A DNA stretch of 64,000 bases from Escallonia rubra (lineage: Eukaryota > Streptophyta > Magnoliopsida > Escalloniales > Escalloniaceae): positions 124,001 through 188,000 of the forward strand of contig JAVXUO010002998.1 of the NCBI GenBank assembly GCA_033065855.1, read 5' to 3'. The notes beneath the pieces were generated by a model that was given only the letters and a program-made list of their open reading frames with translations, made no database searches and had not been told where the DNA came from. Numbering within the stretch: the first letter of the stretch is position 1; each line of letters begins with the position of its first letter. Below are positions 12,386-24,271 of the stretch, piece after piece. The position numbers were made by a program, and so were the translations under genes.

Positions 12386-14828
12386 CATAAAACGCCTGCG
12401 TCTTTTTTTCACTCTCCCCGTTTCTCTCTGTCTCTCACTCTCACCCACTCACCGGCGATATTGGCGTTCTCCCTCTCCGACGACCCACCTCCGACGACAT
12501 CACCGCCCCCCTCCCCCGACGTCGTGCCCCTCCATATCCGCGTGCCACCAACGCTGCGCCACCAATTCCCTCCACTGCCGCGCCACCAAGGCCCTTCATT
12601 GCCGCCGCGCCACCAACACTTCCGTCGCCGCACCACCTCTCTGTATGTCCATTTTCCCTAATTTTCTTTAATGCATGTTTAAGCGCCATTTGCCCTAATT
12701 TTCTTCAGTTCTAATTTATGTCAATTTGCCCTAATTGGAACTTGCCCTAATTGGAACTTGCCCTAATTTGTTTATGGAATTATGATATGTTTCTTATAAT
12801 TTCAATTGATTTTGTAACTGATGGAATTAGGTTGTTTAATTGCTGATGGAATTGAGGGAAAAGGGGTGTGAATTGAGGGAAAATGGGTTTGTATTGAGTG
12901 TTTGTGTGTGTGTTTTAGGAGTGTACATGGTGTGTGTTTAAGTGAGTGTGTGTAGCAGTAGCAGCAGTGGTGTTGTGTAATGTGCTGCAGCAGATGGACA
13001 CGAAGAGGAGTAGACAAAGGTACTTAGGAGTAGTGAGAAACGACTTGATTACAAGGAACATATGTTGCGTTTAGATACATTAGAGTGGAGGAAAACAAAT
13101 TTTATCCAAGGCTTCCCGCTAGCTTTTGAGTTTTGCCAAAAAACTTAGTTATTTTTCCTTTTCGTGGTGTCACTTTTAATTATCTTACCTCGAACATATA
13201 AGGTTAGACACATAAGATTTTGCAGATTTTGTATGTTAATTTTAGAGGCCAAGCTGATATTCCATAAGAGAGAGCATGTCTCTTTGAAGAGAGACAAGAT
13301 AGATCCTTCACATATGGCTGATTAGCTATTTTTTGCAAAACAAAAGAAGATACTATAGTATCAACTAAAGATTCTTTAAGACCACACGACGAGTGCTGGT
13401 CCTTTCGCAAGCATATGGCCATGTAACTTTGCAGTGTACCTAACTAGATAGGTCTGGTCAGATCTTGCTAGTTATCCCCTACCTCCAAGCTCCAACCCCC
13501 ACAATTTCTAATGGCATAACCGGCTTCGATCGAAAGGCACACCATCGACGTTAGCGTCAAGGTTGACGTCCATGGCTTTAGCGGATGTTATTGAAGGTCT
13601 TCATCGGTGCTGGTTTGAGAGTTATCGCGGCAGGAGACGCAAGTGACGGTGGAGTGGTGGGTATTGGTGGTGGGCTCGGTGGTGGATGTTGGAGTGGGCA
13701 CTGCCATTTTCTTCTCTTCCTCGGTTCCACACACATATTCGGGCATACAACCAGATTTCCGTTGATGATTTTAGATCAGATTTTACACATACAAATGCAC
13801 CCCTCCGTCACCACCTCCCGTACGCTGCCATCACCTCCCAACGCCCCCTCCATCACCACCTTCCTAACGCTGCCATCACCATTTTCCGTCACCTTAGCCG
13901 TCACCTCCAGCCAAACGCTATCGCAGTCCACTTTACCACTGCCCTTCGCCCCATGGCCTATTCTTATGTACTGAACCCACCACAAAGAATCTATGCACCA
14001 CTGTCTACCTCCGCCATACCACTAGGCAGTTGCCCCTGGCACCATCACCCCACCATTAAGATCCCACTCAACCAATTTTACCACCATAACCCTTGCATTG
14101 TCGAGACAAGGAATCTCATAAATGAATCAAAGTGAAGTTGAAATGAATTTGATTCCTTCGGTTAGTTGATTTGGTTCGGATTTTTTGATTTTGCCAACGG
14201 AACATTGGGGTGGTGAGAGCTTTGGAGGAAATAAGTTTTCAAGAAATTAAGGGCTGGAGGAATCAATTTTGGTGCAAGAGAATATGGATTTAGAGGGTTC
14301 AGTACAAGTATCTCTACTGTAGAAGGACTATATTGGTATTTGAGAAAAACTAACTATATTGGTATTTGAGAAAAACTACGTGACGACATGTGCCAAAAAA
14401 TACACTATTTCAACGGATCAATAAGAGATAACTAACCCTGCATTGTGTCTAAAAAAGGTGCAAATCTTAATTGGTTAGAGATTCATAATGAGGGTGTGAG
14501 GTGTTTTTACCAATTCTTTAGCCTGATGAGATCCCAAAACCCGATTACAAGTTGCCAATGGGAAGGGTGAATGACACGGGGAGTGTGATCACCAACTTGG
14601 CATGTGCATCAGATGACTTTTGATCCCAATGATCTGTCCACATGATTGCATATGAATTGTATACCTCATTGACAATAACATCGACCTTAATGGGGGAAAA
14701 TAGACTCACCACGAGAACAAAAGTAAGTCGCTATCTTATAGTGAATATGAAACCGACCCCAAACCTAGAATCCATAGATGCGTTTCACTATTTTTCAAGC
14801 ACATGGAAGAGCGAGCACCTCTGAAGCA

Positions 14829-14972
14829 CGGACACCCCTCCTAGGGTTTTTTGGTGTCCTAAACGGACGGACACCCCGACACCCTCCGGACACTTCCCGA
14901 CACGTGTCCGACACCGCCAATCGGTGTCCGATATAATTTTTTTTAATTTTCCGACACCGTGTCGGACACTTC
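14829..14972. repeat. GTGTCGGACAC-type palindromic patch
   Basis: A short patch is dense in CCGACAC/GTGTCGG, including GACACGTGTC and CCGACACCGTGTCGG as small palindromes. It is inside the CACTA element and differs in base composition from its surroundings. It may be a captured or inserted short repeat. Confidence 0.5.
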
Positions 14973-15754
14973 ATCGAGGAGTGTTGGACTTGGTGATGTG
15001 CAGTGTCCGACCGTTTGGGGCTACTTTGGAATTTTTAGAACTAATTTTGGGGGTCAATCGGTATTAAATGTAAGAAGTGGGGGTTTTTTTTAAGAGAAAT
15101 TGATTGTGCCCTAAATCCCTAAATCCCTAATCTGAAAAAACAAACATTTGCGAATCTCACCTTACTGCCGAGAGCTTGGAAGCACCTCACTGAAGCCATT
15201 ATCGACTTGTAGCTGTCGCCGGAGCTGTTCGCGACCATTCCGAAGCCGAAGCCGACGATTCTAGGTGTACACCTGGAATCACAAAGGATTCCAAAGCTTT
15301 TACACAAGTCAACGATTCCAGCCGAAGCCGACGATTCCAAAGCTTTTACCCGCTGGAGCATAACACTAGTTTATGGGGGGGTTAGAAACTTTCATTTTAT
15401 TGACATAATATTCCTGGGACACCACCCCACTTGATAGATCACAACAAATCCTAACTATATACTACACCACAACGGCCATAGCTAAGCTCCTTAGTGTCAG
15501 CACAAGGCAGGATTGGTCTTCACGCTCTCCAAGGGAATAACAAACCAGAACAATTAAAAGAGTTTTAGCGACAAAGCTTTGTTACTACTTGTGCATAGTT
15601 GAGATTTTTGTGGTAGTCATTTTAGCTACAACTCACTGTGGATCTGTTTTTTTAGCATCACTTTAACATAATTTGATAGATTTAATTCAGCTATGAAACT
15701 GATGCTCGTCGATTGAATAATTATCGATTGGTTTTTCATGTTAAAGTAGGTTAA

Positions 15755-16197
15755 ATGGCTTCTGCTTCGGTGAACAGGGACGTTTCAGTCAGCAGGCACT
15801 TCTTCAAGGTCATGATGCCTGGTTTTCATACAGAACTTGTATGTCATCCCGCTTTCTCTGTGTTTTCGTGTGTGTTAAAAGTTTTATCTTTGGTTAAAAA
15901 CTTACCTGTCTTACTGTATTATGAATATGTTAGGCCATACCGGTAGCATTTTGGAGATTGCTTACCACATTGAGATTTGAAGCAACTTTAACCAGCCGCA
16001 AGGGGTCATGGCTTGTTAAATTGAAGAAGAAGGTTGGCCAAGAGGTTCTTTGCTTCGAAAAGGGTTGAAACGAATTCGTGCAACAACATGACCTCCATCT
16101 AGGAGACTTTGTAATCTTTCAACACATGGGGCAAATGCGTTTTCAAGTCAGCGTGTTTGATCAAAGCACTTGTGAAAAACCTTTCCCCCAATGTTGA
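15755..16197 (+). pseudogene. Captured B3-domain (REM-like) gene fragment
   Basis: The first part starts at an ATG (15755, MASASVNRDVSVSRHFFKVM) and reads into PGFHTEL, the beginning of a B3 DNA-binding domain. After an intron-like AT-rich stretch (about 15840-15980), the frame resumes at 15982 with TSRKGSWLVKLKKKVGQEV, then FEKG-stop-NEFVQQHDLHLGDF and FQVSVFDQSTCEKPFP, and ends with TGA at 16195. This order matches the B3 fold of the plant REM family. The TGA at 16066-16068 stands where the family has a conserved Trp after Gly (GW.EFV..HDL), consistent with TGG changed to TGA. It lies wholly inside the CACTA element, so it was probably carried by it. It is unlikely to make a working protein. 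Confidence 0.72.
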
Positions 16198-16439
16198 ACT
16201 CTGAGGCGTAATTAGACAATATTTTAAATTAATCGCATCGGATATGTACATTTTCAAACAATTTTGTGAACATTGACTATTTGTTTGATAATTGTGATTA
16301 TTGATCGATGATTTTAGATTGTTAATCGTTCATTTGATATATTGAGATTGTTGACGGAGGATGGGACTCAATTGGTTTGAATTTTTTTATTACAGGTTTG
16401 GGCATTAAAAAATTAAAAACAAATTTAAAAATGACTTAA

Positions 16440-16745
16440 CTTTTAGCGACGGATTAATTCCGTCGCTAAAATTTTTATCCCGTTGCTAATTTCGTAAAAA
16501 AATAAATAAATTAAAGTACGTAAAACAAAATTAGCGACGGATAGTCTGTCGCTAATTTAGAAATAAATCCGTCGCCAAAAGTTTTATATTAGACGACGGA
16601 TTTTATAATTCCGTCGCAAAACTTTTAGTAACGGCCTTTTATACGAGGGACTTTTAGCAACGGTAATTCCGTCGCTAAAAGTTTTAGCGACGGAATTTAG
16701 GCTTTTAGCGACGGGAAAATCCGTCGCTAAAGGCCTTATTCCTTG
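16440..16745. repeat. Right subterminal GCGACGG repeats of the CACTA element
   Basis: More than ten copies of TTAGCGACGG or CCGTCGCTAAA occur in both orientations directly before the TTCCTTGTAGTG terminus. They mirror the left array. Confidence 0.85.
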
Positions 16746-17360
16746 TAGTGCAAGCCCCCTTGGCTAGGGCTCATAATCCTTCCTCTACCGGGATAAGTAA
16801 TATTGTGGACGCAGGGGAAAATTCACGAGCAATAGTAATGTGCATCAATGTATGGTTTCGTCGACCAGGACCCACAATTCAACTTTCCTTCGTGGATATG
16901 ACCATCTCAAATATAAACCAAATATTAAAATCACTACGAATGGAAACATTCCATGGCATTTTTAATTCATTTTCTCGTCAAACAATTTAACACAAAAGCA
17001 GAAGCAATTCAAAGACTTTAAAAATTTTCTTTGGAAAAATCATGTATACATTTACATATATTGGAAAGTAGGGTATACGGAGGAATATGACAGCAGTACT
17101 TACCTGGCTTGACAACCGGTTCTGGTACTCACTTAAAAGTCGATCCTAACTCTTGTTTATCGAAACCTGAATGACAAACAATACAAGCGTTAATTCTTGA
17201 CGCTCAATCATGCTTGAATGCAAAATTTCTTCAATAAGTGAAATTACCAAAATATTCTCCCCGGACTCGTACAAAATTATGAAATTACCCCGCGTGCTCC
17301 TAACGTACCATTACGCACCCAAAAACAAATCCCAAAACATCTTTTTAAACGATTAAGTGT

Positions 17361-18487
17361 TGTAGACACCCCATTTTTGGGCATTTTTATTGATTAAATA
17401 ATGGGCTTCATTATTAATTAAAATGCATTATTGAGTATGGGCCTAGTGATGTAATTTAATTATTAACCAAGTTCAGTTTTATTTAATTAATTTGATCTAG
17501 TTTAACTGTCCAGTCTAGTCCTTCTAGTTTAATTGTTCAGTCCAGTCCAGTCCAGTCCAGTTTGTTAGTCCTGTCTAGTTGCATTAGTCCAGTAATTTAG
17601 ATTAAGTTCGGTCCATGGTTTAGATTAACTTGATTGATGTGTTTTGTTTAGATGATTTTGGAAAAATAATTCCTAATTTATCCTTGATGAAGAGATCAAA
17701 TCAATCTATTTTATGGTATGACTTATCCCAAAGTTGGTACATCCCATTTGTTGTTTCAGAGATAATTACCAAAATTAGGGTTAGATAATATTCCAAAATT
17801 AAAAAAAAATAATAAATGGGGTGAACAGGCCGGTTAGTTGAGTTTTGTTGATCTGCAATTTTATCACTTATTTCGACTTATCCTTAGCTATGCAGATTAG
17901 TAATGCCTATCTTAACAGATTCTGCTGAGCATTATAAAAAGGGGCATTGTCCTTCATTTTTAAGGGGTCAGAAAGCTTATTCTTTTGAGAGCCTGTGTAC
18001 TATTTCTTGGCGAAGTGATTCGCTGTCTTTCTCGAGAGTATTAGCCGTTAATATTCACTATATAAAAGACTTTTTCTAGTCTTTGCATCGCGGAAAATTC
18101 GGAGAACATCCTCGAATGTTCAAGGTGTTCTTCTAATGGTATCTTTACTAGTTTTTTAGTTTTGAAATCACGTAGAATTGTCTCACAATCCCATAGTCAC
18201 ATTTCATTTCAAAACAACAAAAATGAGTCTTTTTGCATTTCTCTGTATAAAATCTACGCTCAAAAAAATCATTAAAAATGAAGTAAAGACCGAAAGGGCG
18301 TGGCGGGTGCCTAACATCTTTCCGCTGCATAACTTAGTCCCCAGACCCCTTTCCAGGTTTCGATAGGCATATCGTCCTTTTGGACGCTCTAGAGTTATTT
18401 TAGGGTTTTTCTTATTTTTTCTAGTTTAAATTAAATGATATGGCGACTCCTAAAATCTTTAGGGATTTTTTGAGACGGTTCGCTACA
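17361..18487 (+). mobile_element. Solo LTR (TGTAGACACC ... GCTACA)
   Basis: It starts TGTAGACACCCC and ends TTCGCTACA, with TGTA/TACA inverted ends. Flanks AGTGT (17356-17360) and AGTTT (18488-18492) are a 5-bp duplication with one change. The plus-sense sibling LTR lacks this sequence at the matching place near 25750. A TATAAAAA box lies near 17933, so the LTR is probably plus-sense. It also contains TATGGCGACTCC near 18440. No internal coding region is attached. Confidence 0.8.
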
Positions 18488-18905
18488 AGTTTTTTGGACA
18501 AAAAAGGTTTCGTTGGGGATTTTCCCTTAAAATCCTAAACCACTCCTTAAATTGAGTGTTATGGCTCAGATTTCAAAGGCATAGCAACCGACACCGGAAT
18601 GCCACAAAACTTTAGACACTCAAGCACCTCAGTTAAATCAAATTACTGTAAAATTTTCGACTAAAGGTAAGTTTGTTTACTATGTCAAATACTCCCTCCG
18701 TCCCTGATAATTCGATCAGTTTGACATTGCACGTATATTAAGGATTTAGATTATATATTGTATATTTTTTCTATTTTACCCTTTAGAGAGAGGGGGAAGA
18801 GACTGGGCAGGAGAAAGAAAATTGGTTGGTGGAGTGTTAAATGTAGAGAGAGAAATAGAATAAAAAAGTGTAAAGGGTTGGCCCAGGAGAGAAAAAATGA
18901 GTTGG

Positions 18906-20301
18906 TGTTGCCGAGGAAAGTTGGTTCGTATGCCACGTGAGGTGCCACAAAGGATGCAGTCTGCGTTGGCTTCCAGGTCGACGAAGTGGGAGACAGCAAG
19001 GATGGAGTAAGGGTTGAGAGCAAGGCTCCCCAGGCAGGTCACGAGGGCTGGCAGCGCCGCGTAAGCAGGGAGACGACGAGCAGGGGCGACAGTCAACAGC
19101 CGACGGTTCGCGTCAAGGGTGCAGCGTCAAGAGTCCGATGACAGGAGTCCAAATGTCTTTCTCTCACTAGAAATCCAGAGAGAATGAGCTTTAGAGAGAG
19201 AAAGTGAAATGTTGAAATGAGAGAGAAGTCCTTGAATAAGCTCTAGAATCCACTATATATAGGCCCAAATATGCGCGTGTCATCAGCCGACACGTGTCGT
19301 CCTCCGGGAGCGACACGTCGCCGGAGGGGTCCCACAGTATTGATTGTCCGTCGGATATGCCGGTCCCCGAGTTCATGCCGCCCTGCCCTTGCAGCGTCCC
19401 TCTGCCTGTCTGAGGAGACTGACCACACTGCAGTAGCGTGGTCAGAGCAGCCCGTTGCCCCAGCCTCCAGTCCAAGCCCTTACTGAATCCCACGAGATGC
19501 GTCATGAGACGCGCAGAGATCCTGGCAGCGGTGAGGGTTGCCCCTGCAGCCAACTGCCAGGCGTGCCGGACGCGATGCCCTCCGAGGACCTGCTCCCGTC
19601 CCGGAGTGACCCGCGGTTCATTGCCCTGACGACGTCGATGATCAACGGTGATATGAGCGCACATGCTCACAGCTCGATGCTTAGAGTCCGTGGCGGGGCA
19701 TCCTCGTGCTGGAGCACTACGAACGAAGCCCCCAGAAGCCTGTCGGTTGGTTGTGCCGGCGATGGCCTTAGGGTCGTGAGCCTATCCCCGTGGCGAAGGC
19801 CGGAGCCTCCGGTTGATTGCACCTGCGAGGGCCGGAGCCCGTCGGTTGATTGTGCTGGCGAAGGCCGGAGCCTCCGGTTGATTGCACCTGCGAGGGCCGG
19901 AGCCCGTCATTTGATTGAGCCGGCGAGGGCTTAAGGGTTGCGAGCCCGTCCCGCCGTGAGTTTGATTGAGCCGGCGACAATGAGCGTCGCACTACCGAAG
20001 ATAGTGGGGGTGTGTTGTTGGAGTGAGAAGCTAGTGCCGTGCAGCAGGTTCCCCCCTTCGCGGGGTAATGGAGGCCGACCCCCTTGGGGTGGCCGACCCC
20101 TTGGGGTGGCCGACCCCCCCTTGGGGTGGCCGACCCTATTTGGGGGGAGAACACCTTTGATCGCCCTCCGGATGCTCGAGGCGCGGAGTACTTTAACCGA
20201 GCAATCTTGTTGAGCGATGTTGACCGCCAAATGGGTGACGTGTCGCGCCACTAGGATCTCTTAGCGGGCCCTGGGGTGCGGTCCAGAATAGGTTGTGAAC
20301 A
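18906..20301 (-). mobile_element. Solo LTR, short member of a GC-rich LTR family
   Basis: It begins TGTTGCCGAGG and ends GTTGTGAACA, with TGTT/AACA ends and a perfect 5-bp duplication GTTGG (18901-18905 and 20302-20306). A CTATATATAG box at 19252-19261 reads as a TATA box on the minus strand. Two thirds of it is GC rich and gives long but meaningless open frames on both strands. Repeated units 'gaaggccggagcctccggttgattg' type lie at 19790-19960, and GGGGTGGCCGACCCC repeats at 20070-20130. A longer relative is at 38715-41201. No coding region is attached. Confidence 0.9.
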
Positions 20302-20816
20302 GTTGGTAGAGAGTTAAATGTGGAGAGAGAAATAGAATAAAAAGGTATAAAAATGGTAAATATGTAAAAGTACCTACAAAATCTTTCTAAACTAGCTTTT
20401 ATCCCGTGCGTTGCACACGGGAGCAACAACTGTAAAGTAGTGATTAAAAGATCTCGTACTTATATGCCAAATAATAATAACAGAATTGGTAGTGACAAAA
20501 AAAATAATTAAAAAATAATTTTCACCTTTTTATATGAGTTTTCTTACCAATTTTTGTCGTTAAGAATGACCTCAAGTAATAATTGTTAGCTTTTAGTAAC
20601 AAATGAAGATGAAAAATAGTATATGAAATGATAAAAATAGTCAGTTCCAAGTAATAGCAATAATAGTGGTAAAACTAACAATAATAACCCGTATGTTGAG
20701 GTTTGTGTCATTCAAGGGAACCAAGAAAAGAGAAATATATATTAACAAATAATTGAGAATAAAATGGGAGAGTAAACTATACATGTAAATTGGGCTTATC
20801 TCAACAATAGAAAATA

Positions 20817-20980
20817 GGGTAAATTACACACGGCCCCCCTGAGGTTTGCCTAAATTACACACGGACCCCCTTATCTTTTTTAATTACACTAAACTACACT
20901 TTTTTATTTTTCCGTTCGAAGAATTAACAGAAGTAAGAAAATGACGCTAATACCCCTGAGAAACAAGTTAATTTACCCCT

Positions 20981-21018
<38 letters not shown>

Positions 21019-22152
21019 CGAAGCCAAGCAAGCAGCGCCGCAAGCACGCCCCTGCCCCATCACGGTCACCGCCCAGGCTGATGCCGCCTCCATCACCGCC
21101 GAGCAGACCTGCTCCATCTTCGAGCAGAAGCACGTCTCCCTCTCCTCCGAGTTCACCGCAGATCCAATCACAGCACTCACGGCTTGCCCCCTCGCCCGAA
21201 CAGCGCCCCGCCGAGCCCGCCCAGCTTGCCCAGCTCCAGGACGACAAGCACCCAGGCCAACTCCAATCGGCGATCCCTGACAACAGTGTTTGTGTCAAAT
21301 CCGGTTCAGATCCTTGCCTTCCAGTTCAGATCCGATTGATTGCCGAAGATGTCCGAGGTGGACGAGGAGTCCAAGCAGGAGTCTTACACCGTGGTTCGCG
21401 ACGGTCCGGCGAGTGCCCCATCGTCAACCGCAACCTCAACCCAGAAACGGTGGCCACGAAATCTGCGGGGAGAGCTTGAAACGTCCGAAGCAGCTGCCGG
21501 CGAAGGACGACAACAGTTAAGCCGCCGGAAAGAGCACCGAACAAACGCCGAACACCGCAAACAGGCCTGCCGGTGCCCAAATCCCGGCCAACCTTGCCAA
21601 AACGGGAGCTGTAACGCCTCCACGAACAGCCCTCTCAGCCCTAACATAAACACCACGAACCGTTATCCTAGGTGCATTTCTAGTCAAACGCGAACCCTGA
21701 TATCCGCCTCCTTCCCTCAGATCAAAACCCACCATGATGCTCTGATTATCTCTAGAACAGCAGATCTGAAAAAAGAAAAAAAGTTCAGATTTGGCATTGC
21801 TGGGCGTATGAGTAGACACGAAGCGCGTGGTGATGCGTCGTCAGATCTGATCAGGTCCTCTCCAAGGACGCCGAAGGTCGCGCCTCTGGTGAGGCGTCGG
21901 CGGCAGTGGCGAAGCATCGGCGGCAGTCGCTAAGCATTAGGTTGTAAAGAAGAAGAAGAAGAAGAAGAAGAGGGCATTTTGGGGATATCATAATAATTAA
22001 AAGGTGCCCTAACTTTTCTTAACGGTTCTTTAACGGAACTGGGCTTTATGTAAGACAGTGACAAACCACAGGTAGCGGAGAGTAATTAAAAAAGATAGGG
22101 GGGTCCGTGTGTAATTTAGGCAAACCTCAGGGGGGCCGTGTGTAATTTACCC
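20817..22152. mobile_element. Mutator-like element, candidate Pack-MULE
   Basis: Inverted ends of about 70 bp start GGGTAAATTACACACGG and contain 'cctgaggtttgcctaaattacaca'-type sequence with gaps. The 9-bp target duplication TAGAAAATA (20808-20816 and 22153-22161) is perfect and is the length expected for Mutator. The interior from about 20980 to 21930 is strongly GC rich, unlike the AT-rich surroundings, and has a (CT)n run at its start. It encodes no recognisable transposase. One plus-strand frame (from 21349, MSEVDEESKQESYTVV) looks like ordinary protein, suggesting captured host sequence, but I cannot name a donor. Confidence 0.85.
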
Positions 22153-24271
22153 TAGAAAATATTTAAGATTAAAGAGATTATATAAAGAATTAGTTTTAAC
22201 AAAATCTTAGAAATTAATGAAATTGCAAAGATATAAATAAAAATTTTAAATGGCATATATTGATATAGAAGGGAGGAAATTATAAAATCTATTTAGTTGT
22301 TTGAATTTTAAATGACAATAAGAAATTCAAATCAAATTTAATGATAGAGGGGTAGAGAGAAAAAAAGGAATACAAATCATAATTAATAAGGTGAGTAAAT
22401 TCAAAATGTTTTTAAAAAGTCAAAATAGAAAGTGCACGTGGCGAAATAAGAGAATGTCCAAGTAAGTAATGACCACAACTTTCTATCAGCTTCGGCTTTC
22501 ATATATATATATATAATTAGATTTGAAAGTGATCAATTTTTGTGGGACGACCCAAAAATGAAATATGATTAGTCTATGAGGGACGGAGGGAGTAATTCAA
22601 AAGCCTGTTTTTAAAATAAAACATTTTAGGCCCTTCGCATGCCCAGAAAAATCTCAAAAGTTTCCACGACATAGGTTCCGTAAAAATAAACGGAGTTTCA
22701 GTTTTTCGCTTTGCCTAAATAAATCTTTAAACATCTTTTATAAATTAAAAAAGGGACTCGCTAAAAGTTCACTATTCATCATCTTCTTCCTCAAGAAACC
22801 GTAATCCTAACCCTAATTGCTACTCTCTCTCCCTTTTTCCTCATCAAGCACAACCACCCCTCTATGCCATGGCTGCCCCTATGGCTATAATGGCCGCCAT
22901 GGCAGCCTCTCTCTCTTTCTCTTTCCACCACTTCAAGCCACCACCCGAAAACCCTAGCCTAATTTTCTTTCTATATTTCTCTCTCTACACTCCACACACA
23001 CCACCACCACCACCACGGCTATCCACTTCTGTAATGCCTGTAATATATTTAATCAACAAAAACTTTGTTTTTAACCTTACTTTAAAATTTTAAAATTTTC
23101 TTGTGGTCTTTTAAAGGGGGTGTTAGCAAGAATTACCTTTAGGCAACCATATATAAGAGTTTTTTTCAGGGGGGCAGCCATCCAAGACAAGTCTACCTCG
23201 TTTTTATGTGAACTCAGAGAGAAAGGGAGAGAGAAGAAGCAAGCTAGGGCAAGAAGATCTCAAGGTAAAAATCCATCTCGTTTCTCTCTAGTTTTAGCGA
23301 TGATAATTGGGTATTTTAGATATGCTTTTGTGTGTGAATTTGATAGCTATTGGTGTGTGTTGTGTGAGTGTTATGGTTGTGTGATGGGGCTGCCATGGTG
23401 GTGTGATATTGTGCTTTGTGTACTGATATGTGAAGGAGAAGGGGGAGGGAAGCAGCACAGGGCTGCTGTGCGTGGTAGTGCTATGTTGTTGTGAAGTGGT
23501 TGGTTGTGCGAGTAACGCATGGGGAAAAGGGGACTGCCGAGGACAGCTGTGTGAGGGCTGTTACGGTAGTGTGCATGGGTGTTTGTGTGCATGAAAGGGG
23601 TAAAAGGGAAGGGGCGAAATAGCAGAAAAAGGAGCTGCTACTGCTGTAATTTTTGTGTGTGAAAATGTGGAATAAGGGAGGGGGAAGGAGCTGCCATGGT
23701 GCGCTGCCGTAGTGCTGTGTGGTGTGAGTGTTTATGTGGTGTTTAGGAGGGTGAAAAGGTGGAAAAAGGGAGGGGGAAGGGACTGCCTTGGTGGGCAGCC
23801 AAGGTGCTGTTTTGTGTGTTTGCGTGGTGTGTGGAAGGGTTTTGGTGAGGAAGAAAAGGGGGAAAGAGAGGGGGAAGGCTGCCATGATGGACAGCCGTGT
23901 GGAATGCTGTGTGGTGGTGTAGCGGGGGGCTGCCGAAGTGAAGGAGAAGGGGGAAGGGAAGGGCTGCCATGAGGAAGCCGTGTGTGGTGTGTATTGTGGG
24001 TTTTTGTGAGGAAGAAAAGAGGGAAAGATGGGGGGAATGATGTTGCTATGTGGGCAGCCGTTTGTGATGGTGTTGTGGGTGTGTTTTGGTGGTGTTTAGA
24101 TGAGAGTAGATGGGGGAAATAGGAGAGGGAGGGGCTACCATGGGCAGCCATGTCGGTGGTGGTGCATGTGGAGTGTAGAGAGAGAGAGAGAATTAGGGCT
24201 AAGTTTTTGGGTTGTGGCTTGAAGTGGTGGAGAGTAGAGAGAGAGGGGAGGGGGAGAGGCTGCCATGGCAA

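Larger units (their letters stand above)
12167..16750. mobile_element. Non-autonomous CACTA (En/Spm) transposon
   Basis: It begins CACTACAAGAAAA and ends TTCCTTGTAGTG. The 3-bp target duplication is CAA (12164-12166 and 16751-16753). Both ends carry arrays of the subterminal motif TTTTAGCGACGGA and its complement, typical of CACTA transposase-binding sites. The unoccupied target (TACAAGCCCCC) is seen in the sibling LTR near 26380. No TNP2-like transposase frame is present. The interior holds a GC-rich proline-coding stretch next to the left end (12460-12650), a GTGTCGG-rich patch (14829-14972) and a captured B3-domain fragment (15755-16197). It therefore must rely on a transposase supplied elsewhere. 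Confidence 0.92.
18692..22592. mobile_element. Stowaway/mariner-like element with nested insertions
   Basis: The ends are CTCCCTCCGTCCCT and its exact complement AGGGACGGAGGGAG, flanked by TA on both sides (18690-18691, 22593-22594), as in Tc1/mariner-type Stowaway elements. The sibling LTR near 25550 shows the empty site GTCAAATAATTC. Without the solo LTR (18906-20301) and the Mutator-like element (20817-22152) its own length is about 1.15 kb. No transposase frame is seen, so it is non-autonomous. A short segment (GTTAAATGTRGAGAGAGAAATAG type) occurs at 18833 and again at 20312. Confidence 0.85.

Noticed and set aside
12409..12689. Overlapping Gly- or Pro-rich frames near the CACTA left end
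   Set aside because: GC-skewed low-complexity sequence next to the subterminal repeats; no domain seen.
13585..14135. Plus-strand frames of 129 and 149 codons
   Set aside because: CACC/ATCACC-rich low complexity inside the CACTA element, with two overlapping phases open at once and no recognised family.
19191..20154. Long GC-rich open frames on both strands
   Set aside because: They follow the base composition and tandem units of a solo LTR and have no family features.
23120..24271. Frames of 70-180 codons on both strands in the giant LTR
   Set aside because: They arise from purine/pyrimidine-skewed 'gggaagg.gctgcc' repeats and are open on both strands at once.
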